The notes under the pieces: generated by a model
Told to the model about the DNA's origin: nothing
The model's input: only the letters and a program-made list of their open reading frames with translations
Databases searched by the model: none
Assembly: GCF_900496965.1 (NCBI RefSeq)
Contig: NZ_UFQB01000005.1
Location: 124,001 to 188,000, forward strand
Direction: 5' to 3'
DNA: 64,000 nt
Source of the DNA: Achromobacter agilis
Lineage (GTDB): Bacteria > Pseudomonadota > Gammaproteobacteria > Burkholderiales > Burkholderiaceae_B
In this document: positions 7,941 through 16,593 of the stretch, piece after piece
Layout of the letters: each line of letters opens with the position of its first letter
How positions within the stretch are numbered: the first letter of the stretch is position 1
Program-made: the position numbers and the translations under genes

Positions 7941-9377
7941 TCACTCGCCATAGAATTGGATGATCGTCTTGGTCGTGCTCATTTCTTCCAGCGCGATGAA
8001 GCCCTTCTCGCGTCCGTGGCCGCTCTTCTTCACGCCGCCGAACGGCAGTTCCACGCCACCGCCAGCCCCGAAGCCATTGAGATATACCTGGCCGCACTTG
8101 ATGCCGCGCGCCACGCGTTGCTGGCGTCCGCCGTTTTCCGTCCAGACCGCGCCCAGCAGGCCGTAGTCGGTGGCATTGGCCAGGCGGATCGCCTCGGCTT
8201 CGTCGGCAAAGGGCAGCGCCACCAGCACCGGCCCGAAGATTTCCTGGATCAGCAGGTCGCTGTCGTGGGTGGCCGCGCTGAAGAGCGTCGGCTTGACGAA
8301 GTACCCGCCTTCCGGCACACCGTCGGCGATGCCGCCTTCGGCGACCACTTTCAGGCCGTCCGCCAGGCCCTTGGCGATGTAGCGGTTGACGCGGTCGAAC
8401 TGGGCCTTGTTGACGACTGGGCCGCAGGTCAGGTCCATGTCGGGCGTGCCGGCGCGCACCTTGGAGAACTCGTCGGCCAGCGCCTTCATGAAGTCCGCAT
8501 AGATGCCCTGCTGCACCAGCAGGCGGCTGCCGGCCGTGCAGGTCTGGCCAGCGTTGTGCACGATGCCCTTGACGATGGCCGGGATGGCCAGACGGTAGTT
8601 GGCGTCGTCGAACACGATGTGGGCCGACTTGCCGCCCAGTTCCAGCACGCACTTGACCGCGTTCAGCGCGGCGGCCTGCTGGATCAGTACGCCTACCTCG
8701 TTGGAACCGGTGAAGGTGATGAAGTTGATGTCAGGGTGGCGCGACAGGCTGGCGCCGGCTTCTTCGCCCAGGCCCGTCACGACGTTCAGGGCGCCCGCGG
8801 GGAAGCCCACTTCCAGGGCCAGCTCGGCCACGCGGATGATGGACAGGCAGGCGTCCTCGGCCGGCTTGACCACCGCGGCATTGCCCATGGCCAACGCCGG
8901 CGCCACGCTGCGGCCGAACATTTGCGCGGGATAGTTCCAGGGAATGATGTGAGCGGTGACGCCCAGCGGTTCGCGGATCAGCTGGACGGAATAGTCTTTC
9001 TGGAAGGGGATGGTCTGGCCGTGCACCTTGTCGGCGGCGCCGCCGTAGAACTCGAAATAGCGCGCCAGCACCGTGATGTCGGCGCGTGCTGTGGACATGG
9101 GCTTGCCGGTGTCGCGCGACTCCAGGCGGGCCAGCTCTTCATGGTGCGCCAGCACGCTCTCGCCCAGGCGCAGCAGCAGCCGGCCGCGTTCCAGCGCCGT
9201 CATGCCGCCCCATTCGCCGTCCAGCGCGCCGCGCGCGGCCTGCACGGCGGCGTCGACGTCGGCCTGCTGGCCGCGCGGGATCGTCGTGAACACCTTGCCG
9301 TCTACCGGCGAAACCACTTCGATGCTGCGGCCGTCGGCCGCGTCGACCTGACGGCCGTTGATGATCATCTGCGTCAT
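7941..9377 (-). CDS. NAD(P)-dependent aldehyde dehydrogenase
   Basis: 478 residues, usual for the family. PWNYP (146-150), FTGS (222-225), the general base Glu246 in LELGGKS and the nucleophile Cys280 in GQTCTAGSR are all in place. It oxidises an aldehyde to the acid. Best resemblance by eye is to betaine/aryl aldehyde dehydrogenases, but these are not separable without alignment. It starts 18 bp after livF, so the ABC transporter and the oxidation enzymes are transcribed together: import, alcohol to aldehyde, aldehyde to acid. Confidence 0.9.
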   Translation of the reverse strand: MTQMIINGRQVDAADGRSIEVVSPVDGKVFTTIPRGQQADVDAAVQAARGALDGEWGGMTALERGRLLLRLGESVLAHHEELARLESRDTGKPMSTARADITVLARYFEFYGGAADKVHGQTIPFQKDYSVQLIREPLGVTAHIIPWNYPAQMFGRSVAPALAMGNAAVVKPAEDACLSIIRVAELALEVGFPAGALNVVTGLGEEAGASLSRHPDINFITFTGSNEVGVLIQQAAALNAVKCVLELGGKSAHIVFDDANYRLAIPAIVKGIVHNAGQTCTAGSRLLVQQGIYADFMKALADEFSKVRAGTPDMDLTCGPVVNKAQFDRVNRYIAKGLADGLKVVAEGGIADGVPEGGYFVKPTLFSAATHDSDLLIQEIFGPVLVALPFADEAEAIRLANATDYGLLGAVWTENGGRQQRVARGIKCGQVYLNGFGAGGGVELPFGGVKKSGHGREKGFIALEEMSTTKTIIQFYGE

Positions 9378-9395
9378 GGAAAGTCTCCGTTGAAT

Positions 9396-10052
9396 TCAGT
9401 TCAGGGAGATCGAGCCGCGCTCGATCGTCCAAATCTGGTCCGGGATGTCGCCGAGCAACTTCACGTTGGACTCGGTGATCACCACGCATAGGTCGGGCTG
9501 CAGTTCCTTCAGCCGCGCCAGGGCTTCGGTGTAGTCGCGCGCCAGCTTGGGCGCGAGGCCCTGGAAGGGCTCATCCAGCATCAGCAGGCGCGTGCCGACC
9601 ATCACGGCGCGCGCCAGCGCCACCATCTTTCCCTGGCCGCCGGACAGCGCCGAACCCGAACGTTTCAGCATCGGCTCCAGCTGCGGCACCACCTTCAGCA
9701 CCGCGGCGACCCGCGCCTGGATCTCGTCCTTGGACTGCCCCTGCACTTCGCAAGGCAGGTGCAGGTTTTCTTCCACGGTCATCGTAGGAAAGATCACCCG
9801 GTCTTCGGGCGCGTAGCCCACTTTCAGCGCCGCGCGCCGGTGGCCGGGCAGCGCGGTCAGGTCAGCGCCGTCGAAGGCGATCTTGCCGGACTTGATCCGC
9901 GTCAGGCCCATGATGGTGCGCAACAGCGTGGTCTTGCCCGCGCCGTTGCGGCCGACGATGCCGATGGTCTTGGCGGATTCGAACGTGGCGCTGACGTCGC
10001 GCAGGATGCGATTGCCGGCCAGGTCTACATTGACGCCCGATAGGTTCAGCAT
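9396..10052 (-). CDS. livF: Branched-chain-type ABC transporter ATPase LivF
   Basis: 218 residues. Walker A GRNGAGKTT (34-42), signature LSGGQ, Walker B LLMLDEP followed by FQGLAPK, as in LivF proteins; the C-terminus ends with WTIERGSI. One of two cytosolic ATPases that power the LivHM permease. Starts 4 bp after the livG stop. It is shorter than the usual 230-240 residues but complete. Confidence 0.9.
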   Translation of the reverse strand: MLNLSGVNVDLAGNRILRDVSATFESAKTIGIVGRNGAGKTTLLRTIMGLTRIKSGKIAFDGADLTALPGHRRAALKVGYAPEDRVIFPTMTVEENLHLPCEVQGQSKDEIQARVAAVLKVVPQLEPMLKRSGSALSGGQGKMVALARAVMVGTRLLMLDEPFQGLAPKLARDYTEALARLKELQPDLCVVITESNVKLLGDIPDQIWTIERGSISLN

Positions 10053-10056
10053 ATTC

Positions 10057-10797
10057 TCAGGCTCCCAGCACTTCGCTTTTGATCTGCGCGTTGTTCAAGA
10101 CTTCATCGGGCGTGCCGTCGGCGGCCACCTTGCCCGCGATCCATGCCGCGACGCGCGTGGCGTAGCGCGACACGATGTCCACGTCGTGCTCGACGAACCA
10201 GCTGGTCACGCGCCGTTCGTCCAGCGCGTGCATGACGGTCTCCATCAGGCCGAACTTGTCTTCCGAGGCCACGCCGCTGGTGGGCTCGTCCATGATCAGC
10301 AGCTTGGGCCGCAGCGCCAGCGCCATCGCCACGTCCAGCAGCTTGCGCTTGCCCTCGGGCAGGCCGATGGACGGCTCGTCCGCTTCCGGCAGCAATCCGA
10401 CCAGGTCCAGCGTGGCATCCACCTCCTTCGCGTCGATCGTGCTTTCCAGCGAGCGGAACCAGCTCAGTTCCTTGTTGCGCCGGGCCGCGGCAATCTGCAC
10501 GCACTGGCGCACGGTGTGCTCGGTGAACAGCTGCGGCAGCTGGAACGAACGCCCCAGCCCCAAGCGCACGATCCTGCGCGGCGCCATCGCCGTGACGTCG
10601 CGGCCGCCGAAATAGACCTTGCCCTTGGACGGCGCGAGGTAGCCCGTGCAGATGTTGATGAAGGTCGTCTTGCCCGCCCCGTTCTGCCCGATCACCGCCA
10701 GGCGCTCGCCTTCGTGCAATTCGAAGTTGATGTTGTCGGCGGCCACCACGCCACCGAAGGCCAGGTACAGGTCTGTCGTCTTAATGAGGGGTTTCAT
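10057..10797 (-). CDS. livG: Branched-chain-type ABC transporter ATPase LivG
   Basis: 246 residues from ATG 10797, preceded by GAGG. The longer open frame upstream overlaps livM and is not family-like. Walker A is GQNGAGKTT (37-45) and Walker B LLIMDEP followed by TSGV. The signature region reads LPEGKRKLLDVAMAL in place of canonical LSGGQ; LivG proteins often carry an LPYGKQ-like variant, so this is a divergent but recognisable form. VEHDVDIV gives the H-loop. Two bp after livM. Confidence 0.9.
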   Translation of the reverse strand: MKPLIKTTDLYLAFGGVVAADNINFELHEGERLAVIGQNGAGKTTFINICTGYLAPSKGKVYFGGRDVTAMAPRRIVRLGLGRSFQLPQLFTEHTVRQCVQIAAARRNKELSWFRSLESTIDAKEVDATLDLVGLLPEADEPSIGLPEGKRKLLDVAMALALRPKLLIMDEPTSGVASEDKFGLMETVMHALDERRVTSWFVEHDVDIVSRYATRVAAWIAGKVAADGTPDEVLNNAQIKSEVLGA

Positions 10798-10799
10798 CG

Positions 10800-11780
10800 T
10801 CAATTCCTCACCGGGATCTGCAGCGGGGATTTTTCCCGGGCCTGCGCCCGGTTCTGCGCGGCGACGCGCTTCATGATCTGGCCGACGAAGCCGGAGGGGA
10901 ACATGAAGATCACCAGGATCAGCGTCAGGCCCAGCAGGAACTGCCACAGCCCGGGGAAGTAGGCGGCCGACACCAATTTGACGGTCTCGAATCCCACCGC
11001 GCCCAAGAAGGCGCCCGCCGCATGGCCCGCGCCGCCCAGGATGGTGATGAACACGAATTCGCCGGAACGCAGCCACGACCCGATTTCAGGCGTGACCAGC
11101 CCCTGCATCAGCGCCAGAATGGCGCCCGAGAAGCCCACCACGACGGCCGACAGCAGATAGCCCTTCCACATGATGAAGTAGGCGGAAAATCCGAGGTATT
11201 CGAGACGCGTTTCGTTGGTCTTGATCGCGGACAGAGCCTGGCCGCTGCCCGACCGGAAGTAGCGTTGCACCCACCAGGCCAGCGCCAGCGACAGCACGAG
11301 CGTCAGCACCAGCAGGGCGCGTTCGAAGGATTCCCGTTCGAGCGTGAGGCCGGCGATGACGGGGCGCACGATGCGCAGCCCATCGGAGCCGCCGGTCAGC
11401 GTGTAGAGCTTCCCGAGAAGCGCGAACAGCACCATGCTCAGCGCCAGGTTGAGCATGCCGAAGAAAATGCCGCGATACCGCACCACGAACAGGCCGATCA
11501 CGATCGCCGCCAGGAAGCTGGCCAGCACGCCGGCCAGGATCAGCGTCAAGGCGTCCGTGCCCGGCATGGCGCGGGCCAGGAAGGCCACGGTATAGGCCGA
11601 AATGCAGGAATACATCGCATGGCCGAACGAGACCTGCCCCGCGCGGGCCATCACCGACACGCCCAGCGCCGCGATGGCGTAGGTGAGGCCGATGACGATG
11701 GGCGTGATGGTCCAGGAATAGGTGTAGCCAAGGACGAGCGTGGCCAGCGCGGCCAGCAGGCTGAGTACAGGCACTTTCAT
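10800..11780 (-). CDS. livM: Branched-chain-type ABC transporter permease LivM
   Basis: 326 residues, about nine to ten hydrophobic segments. Conserved LivM block ARAGQVSFGHAMYSCISAY near residues 47-65, and the cytoplasmic coupling region around RTNETRLEYLGFSAY-type sequence (read as KTNETRLEYLGFSAY). The start ATG at 11780 shares one base with the livH stop (TGA/ATG overlap), so translation is probably coupled. Confidence 0.9.
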   Translation of the reverse strand: MKVPVLSLLAALATLVLGYTYSWTITPIVIGLTYAIAALGVSVMARAGQVSFGHAMYSCISAYTVAFLARAMPGTDALTLILAGVLASFLAAIVIGLFVVRYRGIFFGMLNLALSMVLFALLGKLYTLTGGSDGLRIVRPVIAGLTLERESFERALLVLTLVLSLALAWWVQRYFRSGSGQALSAIKTNETRLEYLGFSAYFIMWKGYLLSAVVVGFSGAILALMQGLVTPEIGSWLRSGEFVFITILGGAGHAAGAFLGAVGFETVKLVSAAYFPGLWQFLLGLTLILVIFMFPSGFVGQIMKRVAAQNRAQAREKSPLQIPVRN

Positions 11781-12685
11781 CAGATCGTCCTCGCTTGGGC
11801 CACGGTAAACAGGCCGTGCGGCCGGATGATCAGGACCAGCACCATGATGATGTAGGGCACCGCGACTTCCAGTTCCGGCGCCGCATAGACGGCGATGGCG
11901 CGGATGATGCCGATCAGCAGCGACGCGATCAGCGCGCCGGTGATCTGGCCCAGGCCGGCCGTGGCCACCACCGCGAACGACAGCACGGTCATGTCCGTGC
12001 CCGCGCCCGGCACCAGCGACGTGGTCGGCGCGGCCATGGCGCCGCCCAGCGCGCCCAGCATCGTGGCGATCACGAAGGTGACGTAGCCGATCTTCTTGGC
12101 ATTGATGCCCAGTGACGTGGCGACCTCGCGGTTGTGCGTGGTGGCCACCGTCTGCTTGCCCAGCTTGGTGTGGCGCAGGAAGAATTCCAGGCACACATAC
12201 GCCAGCAGCGCCGTCACCGGCACCACCACCAGCTGGTAGGTGGTGTAGGTGATCTCGCCGAGCTCGATGTTCCCCAGCCGGTTGACCACCTCGCTGGCGC
12301 TATAGGGCTGCGCGCCCCACAGCAGGCGCTGGATGTCTTCGAGCATGAGGAAGCCGCCGAAGGTAAGCAGCAGCTTCAGGATCGGGTCGTAGTTCTGGGC
12401 GCGCCGGATCAGCAGGAATTCCATGATGCTGCCCAGCGCGAGCCCCACCGCGACCGCCGCCACGAACAGCGCGGCAAACAGCAGGATGGGGGAGTCCGTC
12501 TTGGGCGCCAGGAACATCACGAGGCTGGCGGCCGCGTAGCCGCCGAACGCGTAGAAGGCGCCGTGGGCGACGTTCAGGATGCCCATCACGCCGAACACGA
12601 GGGTTAACCCCATTGATACCAGGAACAGCAGGCTGGCATACGCCACGCCGTCCACCAAGGCGAGAGGCAGTAGATCCAAGGTCAA
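11780..12685 (-). CDS. livH: Branched-chain-type ABC transporter permease LivH
   Basis: 301 residues if started at TTG 12685, where GGGAG lies 8 bp upstream. There is no ATG between the upstream non-family stretch (first ATG 12799) and the conserved membrane segment LVDGVAYASLLFLVSMGLT, so a TTG start is the best reading. Typical LivH features are the first transmembrane helix, the VFGVMGILNVAHGAFYAFGGY block and the AATTHNREVATSLGIN-type loop (here VATTHNREVATSLGIN). First gene of an eight-gene operon ending at 4635. Confidence 0.88.
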   Translation of the reverse strand: MTLDLLPLALVDGVAYASLLFLVSMGLTLVFGVMGILNVAHGAFYAFGGYAAASLVMFLAPKTDSPILLFAALFVAAVAVGLALGSIMEFLLIRRAQNYDPILKLLLTFGGFLMLEDIQRLLWGAQPYSASEVVNRLGNIELGEITYTTYQLVVVPVTALLAYVCLEFFLRHTKLGKQTVATTHNREVATSLGINAKKIGYVTFVIATMLGALGGAMAAPTTSLVPGAGTDMTVLSFAVVATAGLGQITGALIASLLIGIIRAIAVYAAPELEVAVPYIIMVLVLIIRPHGLFTVAQARTI

Positions 12686-12999
12686 GCGTTTTCTCCCATT
12701 ACGCGGAGTGCCCGCCGCGCCCGCGCAACCGTTGCCGCGGCAACGGAATCGCGAGCCTTGCTGTGCGGGCCTCCGCCCTGGCGCGCGCGGCGCGCCCATG
12801 TCTCGTTATCAACCTTGCCGCATCCGCCGGCAGCGTATTGCGAGACGGACGGGAAGGCGCTTATCCGACAGGTTTCGCGGGCCGTTGAGGGACGGGCGGA
12901 ACCTGTCTGTTAATGGATTTGAAGTATAGGTATGCGCCTGTTCAGCGACTATTTATCTTTGTGCAAGCCAGGTTTCGCGAGCGGTAGAGAGGCGGCGCG
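12686..12999. promoter_or_regulatory. 314-bp upstream region of the livH operon with an inverted repeat
   Basis: Holds the promoter for the minus-strand livH operon and the 3' flank of the DUF4340 gene. GACAGGTT (12867-12874) and AACCTGTC (12900-12907) form a perfect 8-bp inverted repeat with a 25-bp spacer. The stretch 12905-12960 is the most AT-rich part. Operator function is a guess; no regulator gene adjoins. Confidence 0.4.
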
Positions 13000-13539
13000 T
13001 CAAGGGTTGCCCTGAGCCATCGCCGCCAGCGGCGCCCGCGTCTGATAGGCGGGAACGATCCGGATCTGCGGCTCGCCCGGCACCTGCACATAACGGCCTA
13101 GTCCGTCTGGCGCAAGCGCGCCGACGTCCAGGCTCGCCAGCGTGGCCCCGGCGGCATCGCGCACGTCGATGCGCAACTGCGGCGGCGCCAGGCCATAGGG
13201 CTGATCCGGCTGCGGCGCCAGCACGCGGTCGCTGCGTGCCTGCGAAAACAGCGCCACGAATTCCCCCGCATCGAATCCCCTGCCCGCCCCCGGCGGCGCG
13301 GCCGTCCAGCCCTGGGCGTCCCGGTCCATCCGCAGGGTGGTGTCCGGCGTGGCCAGGATCACCTGGGCCGCCTTGGACGCGTCCCAAGCATAGAGGCGCG
13401 CGGGCTTGCCGGAATCATCGTGCAGGTGGGTATGGCCGTCTCGCCCGCCCGCCGGTTCGGCCGCCTCGCGCCACTGCCACAGCGACAGGCCGATGCCCGC
13501 CGCCAGCAGCAGCGACCATCCGGCGCGAACGGCGTTCAC
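13000..13539 (-). CDS. DUF4340-type membrane-anchored protein of the Gld-like ABC system
   Basis: 179 residues from a GTG start (13539) with GGAGG 6 bp upstream. One N-terminal membrane anchor (WSLLLAAGIGLSLWQW) precedes a periplasmic part containing TLRMDRDAQGWTA and a repeated LSV/LDVG-type strand (LASLDVGALAPDGLGRYVQV), the pattern of DUF4340 proteins found after GldG-like genes. Its start overlaps the end of the GldG-like gene by 4 bp. It is the last gene of a five-gene minus-strand unit. Exact role unknown; probably a periplasmic partner of the permease. Confidence 0.7.
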   Translation of the reverse strand: MNAVRAGWSLLLAAGIGLSLWQWREAAEPAGGRDGHTHLHDDSGKPARLYAWDASKAAQVILATPDTTLRMDRDAQGWTAAPPGAGRGFDAGEFVALFSQARSDRVLAPQPDQPYGLAPPQLRIDVRDAAGATLASLDVGALAPDGLGRYVQVPGEPQIRIVPAYQTRAPLAAMAQGNP

Positions 13540-14918
13540 CGGCGCCTCCACCACATCAGCAGCCCGGCCAGAAGCGCCAGCAGGGGCAAAGCCACGGTGC
13601 TGGTCCAGAAGACCGTGCGCATCTGGCGGTTGGTCAATTCCACCCGGCGGCTCTCGTAATGGCGGGGCCGGATCGTCAGCAGCGCATCCTCGCCCGCCAG
13701 TAGCGACACCGCGTTGGTGAACAGCGCGCCGTTGCCCAGCGTGGCGAAATGGCGGTTGGTCGCGAAGTCGCTGTCGCCCGCGACCAGCAGCGTCGGCCGC
13801 GCCGACCCGTCCTCGCCGGCCGCCTGCGCGTTGCGCGTGGCCAGCGCCATCAGCGCATAGCGCGCGGCGGGCCGGCCGGGCAGCTGCGCCTGGTCCGAGG
13901 TCTGCGCCAGCGGTGTCACCACCACGCCCCGGGGCAGGCTGTCCCCCGCCGGTTCCAGGCCCGCGGCGCCCGGGAAGAAACTCAGGGGCAGGCCGCGCGT
14001 CATCTTGTGGCGCGTATAGTCGCTGACGGCCGGACTGCCAGGATCGTTGCGATAGTGGCTGGCGGGATCCGCCAGCGCGCCCGCCGGCCGCGCGATCCCG
14101 AAGGCGCCCAACAGGCCTTCCAGGCCGTGCAGCGCGTCCGGTTCGAGCAATAGCAGGGTCTTGCCGCCGGCCAGGGTCCAGTCCCGCAACGCTTGCGCGT
14201 CGCTGTCGCCGAAGGGCGCGCGCGGGCCGGCCGCCACGACGACCGCGCATTCCGGCAGCGCCTGCGCCAGGCCGCCCGCATTCACGCCACGGGTGGCGAA
14301 CCCCAGGGTGCGCAAGGCGTTGCGGGCCAGCGCCATGCCGTGCTGCTCATGCACCTCCACGCGGGCCACCAGGTTTTCGTCGCCATCGTGCTCTTCCAGG
14401 TCGTCCAGCGACGACAGGCTGTCGAGCGGGGCCTCGCGGTGGCCTTGCGTAAAGCAGACGGTCTGCGCGCCGCGCTGCCCGATACGGATCAGCGCGTTGG
14501 TGAAATCGGTTTCGGTGCCGCCATTGATCGTCATCCTGCGGGAGCCGGAAACCAGCACGGCGCTGCCGGCGAACTGGATGCCCGCCTCGCGCGCCTCGGC
14601 CGGGCGCAGCGCGGGGTCCACGCCGCGCACGCGGATCAGCGGATTGGCGCGCTCGTACTGGCGCAGCAGCTCCAGCGCGTCGACCATGCTTTTGTTGCGC
14701 AAGTCGTAGAACCAGGTCACCTCCACCGGCTGGCCGACCTGGCGCGCCACCTCGACGCTTTCCGGCGCCAGACTGTACAGGCGCTGGGCGGTGAGGTCGA
14801 CGCGGCCCAGATGGCGCGCGGCCCAGAGGTTCAGGGCCAGCAGCAGCGCCGCCACGGCCATGATGGGCAGCCACAGCGCCAGGCGTTGGCCGGCCCGGCG
14901 CAAGGAATGGCGGTTCAT
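13536..14918 (-). CDS. GldG-like ABC-type transport system auxiliary protein
   Basis: 460 residues. N-terminal transmembrane helix (LPIMAVAALLLALNLWAA), then a GldG/IFT52-like domain: VDLTAQRLYSLAPESVEVARQV and EVTWFYDLR are typical opening motifs, followed by a Rossmann-like part with GGKTLLLLEP near the middle and LLVAGDSDFATN later. A C-terminal helix (TVALPLLALLAGLLMWW) re-enters the membrane. Known relatives are GldG of Bacteroidetes gliding motility and many uncharacterised proteobacterial ABC-2 auxiliaries. Overlaps the permease gene by 4 bp, and DUF4340 by 4 bp, so all are translationally coupled. Confidence 0.82.
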   Translation of the reverse strand: MNRHSLRRAGQRLALWLPIMAVAALLLALNLWAARHLGRVDLTAQRLYSLAPESVEVARQVGQPVEVTWFYDLRNKSMVDALELLRQYERANPLIRVRGVDPALRPAEAREAGIQFAGSAVLVSGSRRMTINGGTETDFTNALIRIGQRGAQTVCFTQGHREAPLDSLSSLDDLEEHDGDENLVARVEVHEQHGMALARNALRTLGFATRGVNAGGLAQALPECAVVVAAGPRAPFGDSDAQALRDWTLAGGKTLLLLEPDALHGLEGLLGAFGIARPAGALADPASHYRNDPGSPAVSDYTRHKMTRGLPLSFFPGAAGLEPAGDSLPRGVVVTPLAQTSDQAQLPGRPAARYALMALATRNAQAAGEDGSARPTLLVAGDSDFATNRHFATLGNGALFTNAVSLLAGEDALLTIRPRHYESRRVELTNRQMRTVFWTSTVALPLLALLAGLLMWWRRR

Positions 14919-15628
14919 CGCAGCCTCCAGCGCTTCAGGTTGACGGCCGCCACCATCAGCGCCAGGACCGTCAGGCTGGCCAGCGTGACCGTGGCCGGGC
15001 CGGGCAGCACGCCGCGAATGAAATCCACGTGCTGTGCCGACAGCGACAGCGCCTGGAAGAACGGGGACAGCGCCGGAAAGGCGTCCAGCGCCGCGGGGTA
15101 ATCGATGAACCACAACAGCACCAGGATGCCCCAGGTCGCGCTTGCCGCCACGATCTGGTTGGTGCAGGCGCTGGACACCGCGATGCCGATGGCCAGGAAC
15201 AGCGCGCCATAGAGGAACACGCCGATATAGCCGCCCGCGATGGGTCCGTAGTCCGGCTGTCCGTACCAGGCCAGCGGCAGCACCGCGGACGCCGTGCCCG
15301 CAAGCATCAGCGCCAGCACGGTCAGCCCCGCCGCGTACTTGGCCGCCACCAGCGTGAAGTCCGGCAGCGGCAGGGTCAACAACAGTTCCAGCGTGCCTTG
15401 CCGCGCCTCCTCGGCGAAGGCCCGCATGCTGACCAGCGGCATTACCAGGATCAGCAGGATGGTCATGTTGTGGAAGGCGGTCACCATCTGCCCCGTGCTG
15501 ACGAAGAACAGGTTGAAGCTGAACAGGTAGCCCGACAGGGCCCAGAACACGGCCACCACCGCAAGCGCCACGGGCGATCCGAAATCGGTGCGCAACTCTT
15601 TGCGGTACAAGGCGAAGAATCCCCTCAT
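14915..15628 (-). CDS. ABC-2 type permease (GldF-like)
   Basis: 237 residues, about six transmembrane helices. The start FFALYRKELRTDFGSPVALAV and the block SMRAFAEEARQGTLELLLTLPL (around 70-90) are hallmarks of GldF/NosY-type ABC-2 permeases. Start ATG 15628 overlaps the ATPase stop. Works with the ATPase at 15625 and the GldG-like and DUF4340 proteins; transported substrate unknown. Confidence 0.87.
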   Translation of the reverse strand: MRGFFALYRKELRTDFGSPVALAVVAVFWALSGYLFSFNLFFVSTGQMVTAFHNMTILLILVMPLVSMRAFAEEARQGTLELLLTLPLPDFTLVAAKYAAGLTVLALMLAGTASAVLPLAWYGQPDYGPIAGGYIGVFLYGALFLAIGIAVSSACTNQIVAASATWGILVLLWFIDYPAALDAFPALSPFFQALSLSAQHVDFIRGVLPGPATVTLASLTVLALMVAAVNLKRWRLR

Positions 15629-16584
15629 GCGCGCCTCCGCAATGGTGTGTTGCCAGCCGCCAGTGCGGCCAGCAGCCGCGCCTCGACGGCGTCCTGCATC
15701 GACAGGACCGCGCGCAGCTCCGCGTGCGCGAGCACGATGCGCAGCACGGCATCGCAGGTTGCCCCGCCGCCCGACTGGCTGTCCCAGCCGATGCGCCACT
15801 TGCTGTGCATCGCGTCCACGGTCTCGGCATCGACTCCCTTGACGCCCGGGCAGGCGGACAGCGCCGCGCGCAGGGCAGCGTGGCGCGCCTGCGGCAGCGC
15901 CAGGCTCAACTGCAAGGCCGCCGGCGCCTCGCCCAGCGCGGCATCCTCCACCAGCCGCCCCTGGCGCAGGATGGCGATGCGCGTGCACAACGCCTCCACC
16001 TCCTGCATCAGATGGCTGCTGAACACCACGGCACGCCCTTGCGCGCAGCGCCGGATCATCGCGCGCGCCTCGACGATCTGCACCGGATCCAGCCCGTTGG
16101 TGGCCTCGTCCAGCAGCAGGACCGGCGGATCGTTCAGCACGGCCTGCGCCAGGCCCACGCGTTGCCGCTGCCCCTTGGAGAGGCGGCCGATGACCGTGCG
16201 GGCCACGCCTTGCAGGTCGAACCCGTCGATGGCCCGCTCGATCGCCTGCCGCCGCGCCCCGGCCCCGCCGGCGACCTTCACCCCGGCGACGAAGTCCAGG
16301 TATTGCGACACCGTCAGCGCGTCGTACAGCGGCGCGCGTTCCGGCAGGTAGCCGATATCCGCGTTGCCGCGCCCCGCGGCCGGCCGGCGGCCGCGGATCG
16401 TGATGCTGCCGCTGTCGGGCGCATAGAAGCCCGCCATCAGGCGCAAGGTGGTGGTCTTGCCGCTGCCGTTCGGGCCCAGCAGGCCCACGATCTCGCCCGG
16501 GCCCACGGAAAGGCTCAGGGAGTGCAGGACCTGGCGCGGCCCGAACGACTTGCAGACCTCATGCAAGGCGACAACCGGCTGCAT
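15625..16584 (-). CDS. ABC transporter ATPase (GldA/CcmA-like)
   Basis: 319 residues. Walker A GPNGSGKTT (37-45), GYLPERAPLYDALTV Q-loop region, signature LSKGQRQRVGLAQA, Walker B LLLDEATNGLDP, and SSHLMQEVEALC H-loop. The roughly 90-residue C-terminal extension is usual in ABC-2 exporters of the GldA/CcmA group. Starts 9 bp after the lactonase gene, so the exported lactonase and this exporter share a transcript. Confidence 0.9.
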   Translation of the reverse strand: MQPVVALHEVCKSFGPRQVLHSLSLSVGPGEIVGLLGPNGSGKTTTLRLMAGFYAPDSGSITIRGRRPAAGRGNADIGYLPERAPLYDALTVSQYLDFVAGVKVAGGAGARRQAIERAIDGFDLQGVARTVIGRLSKGQRQRVGLAQAVLNDPPVLLLDEATNGLDPVQIVEARAMIRRCAQGRAVVFSSHLMQEVEALCTRIAILRQGRLVEDAALGEAPAALQLSLALPQARHAALRAALSACPGVKGVDAETVDAMHSKWRIGWDSQSGGGATCDAVLRIVLAHAELRAVLSMQDAVEARLLAALAAGNTPLRRRA

Positions 16585-16593
16585 GGCGCGCCC

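Noticed and set aside
12686-12999. Small gene in the region upstream of livH
   Set aside because: Frames there are extensions of neighbours or random; no ribosome site with a plausible protein.
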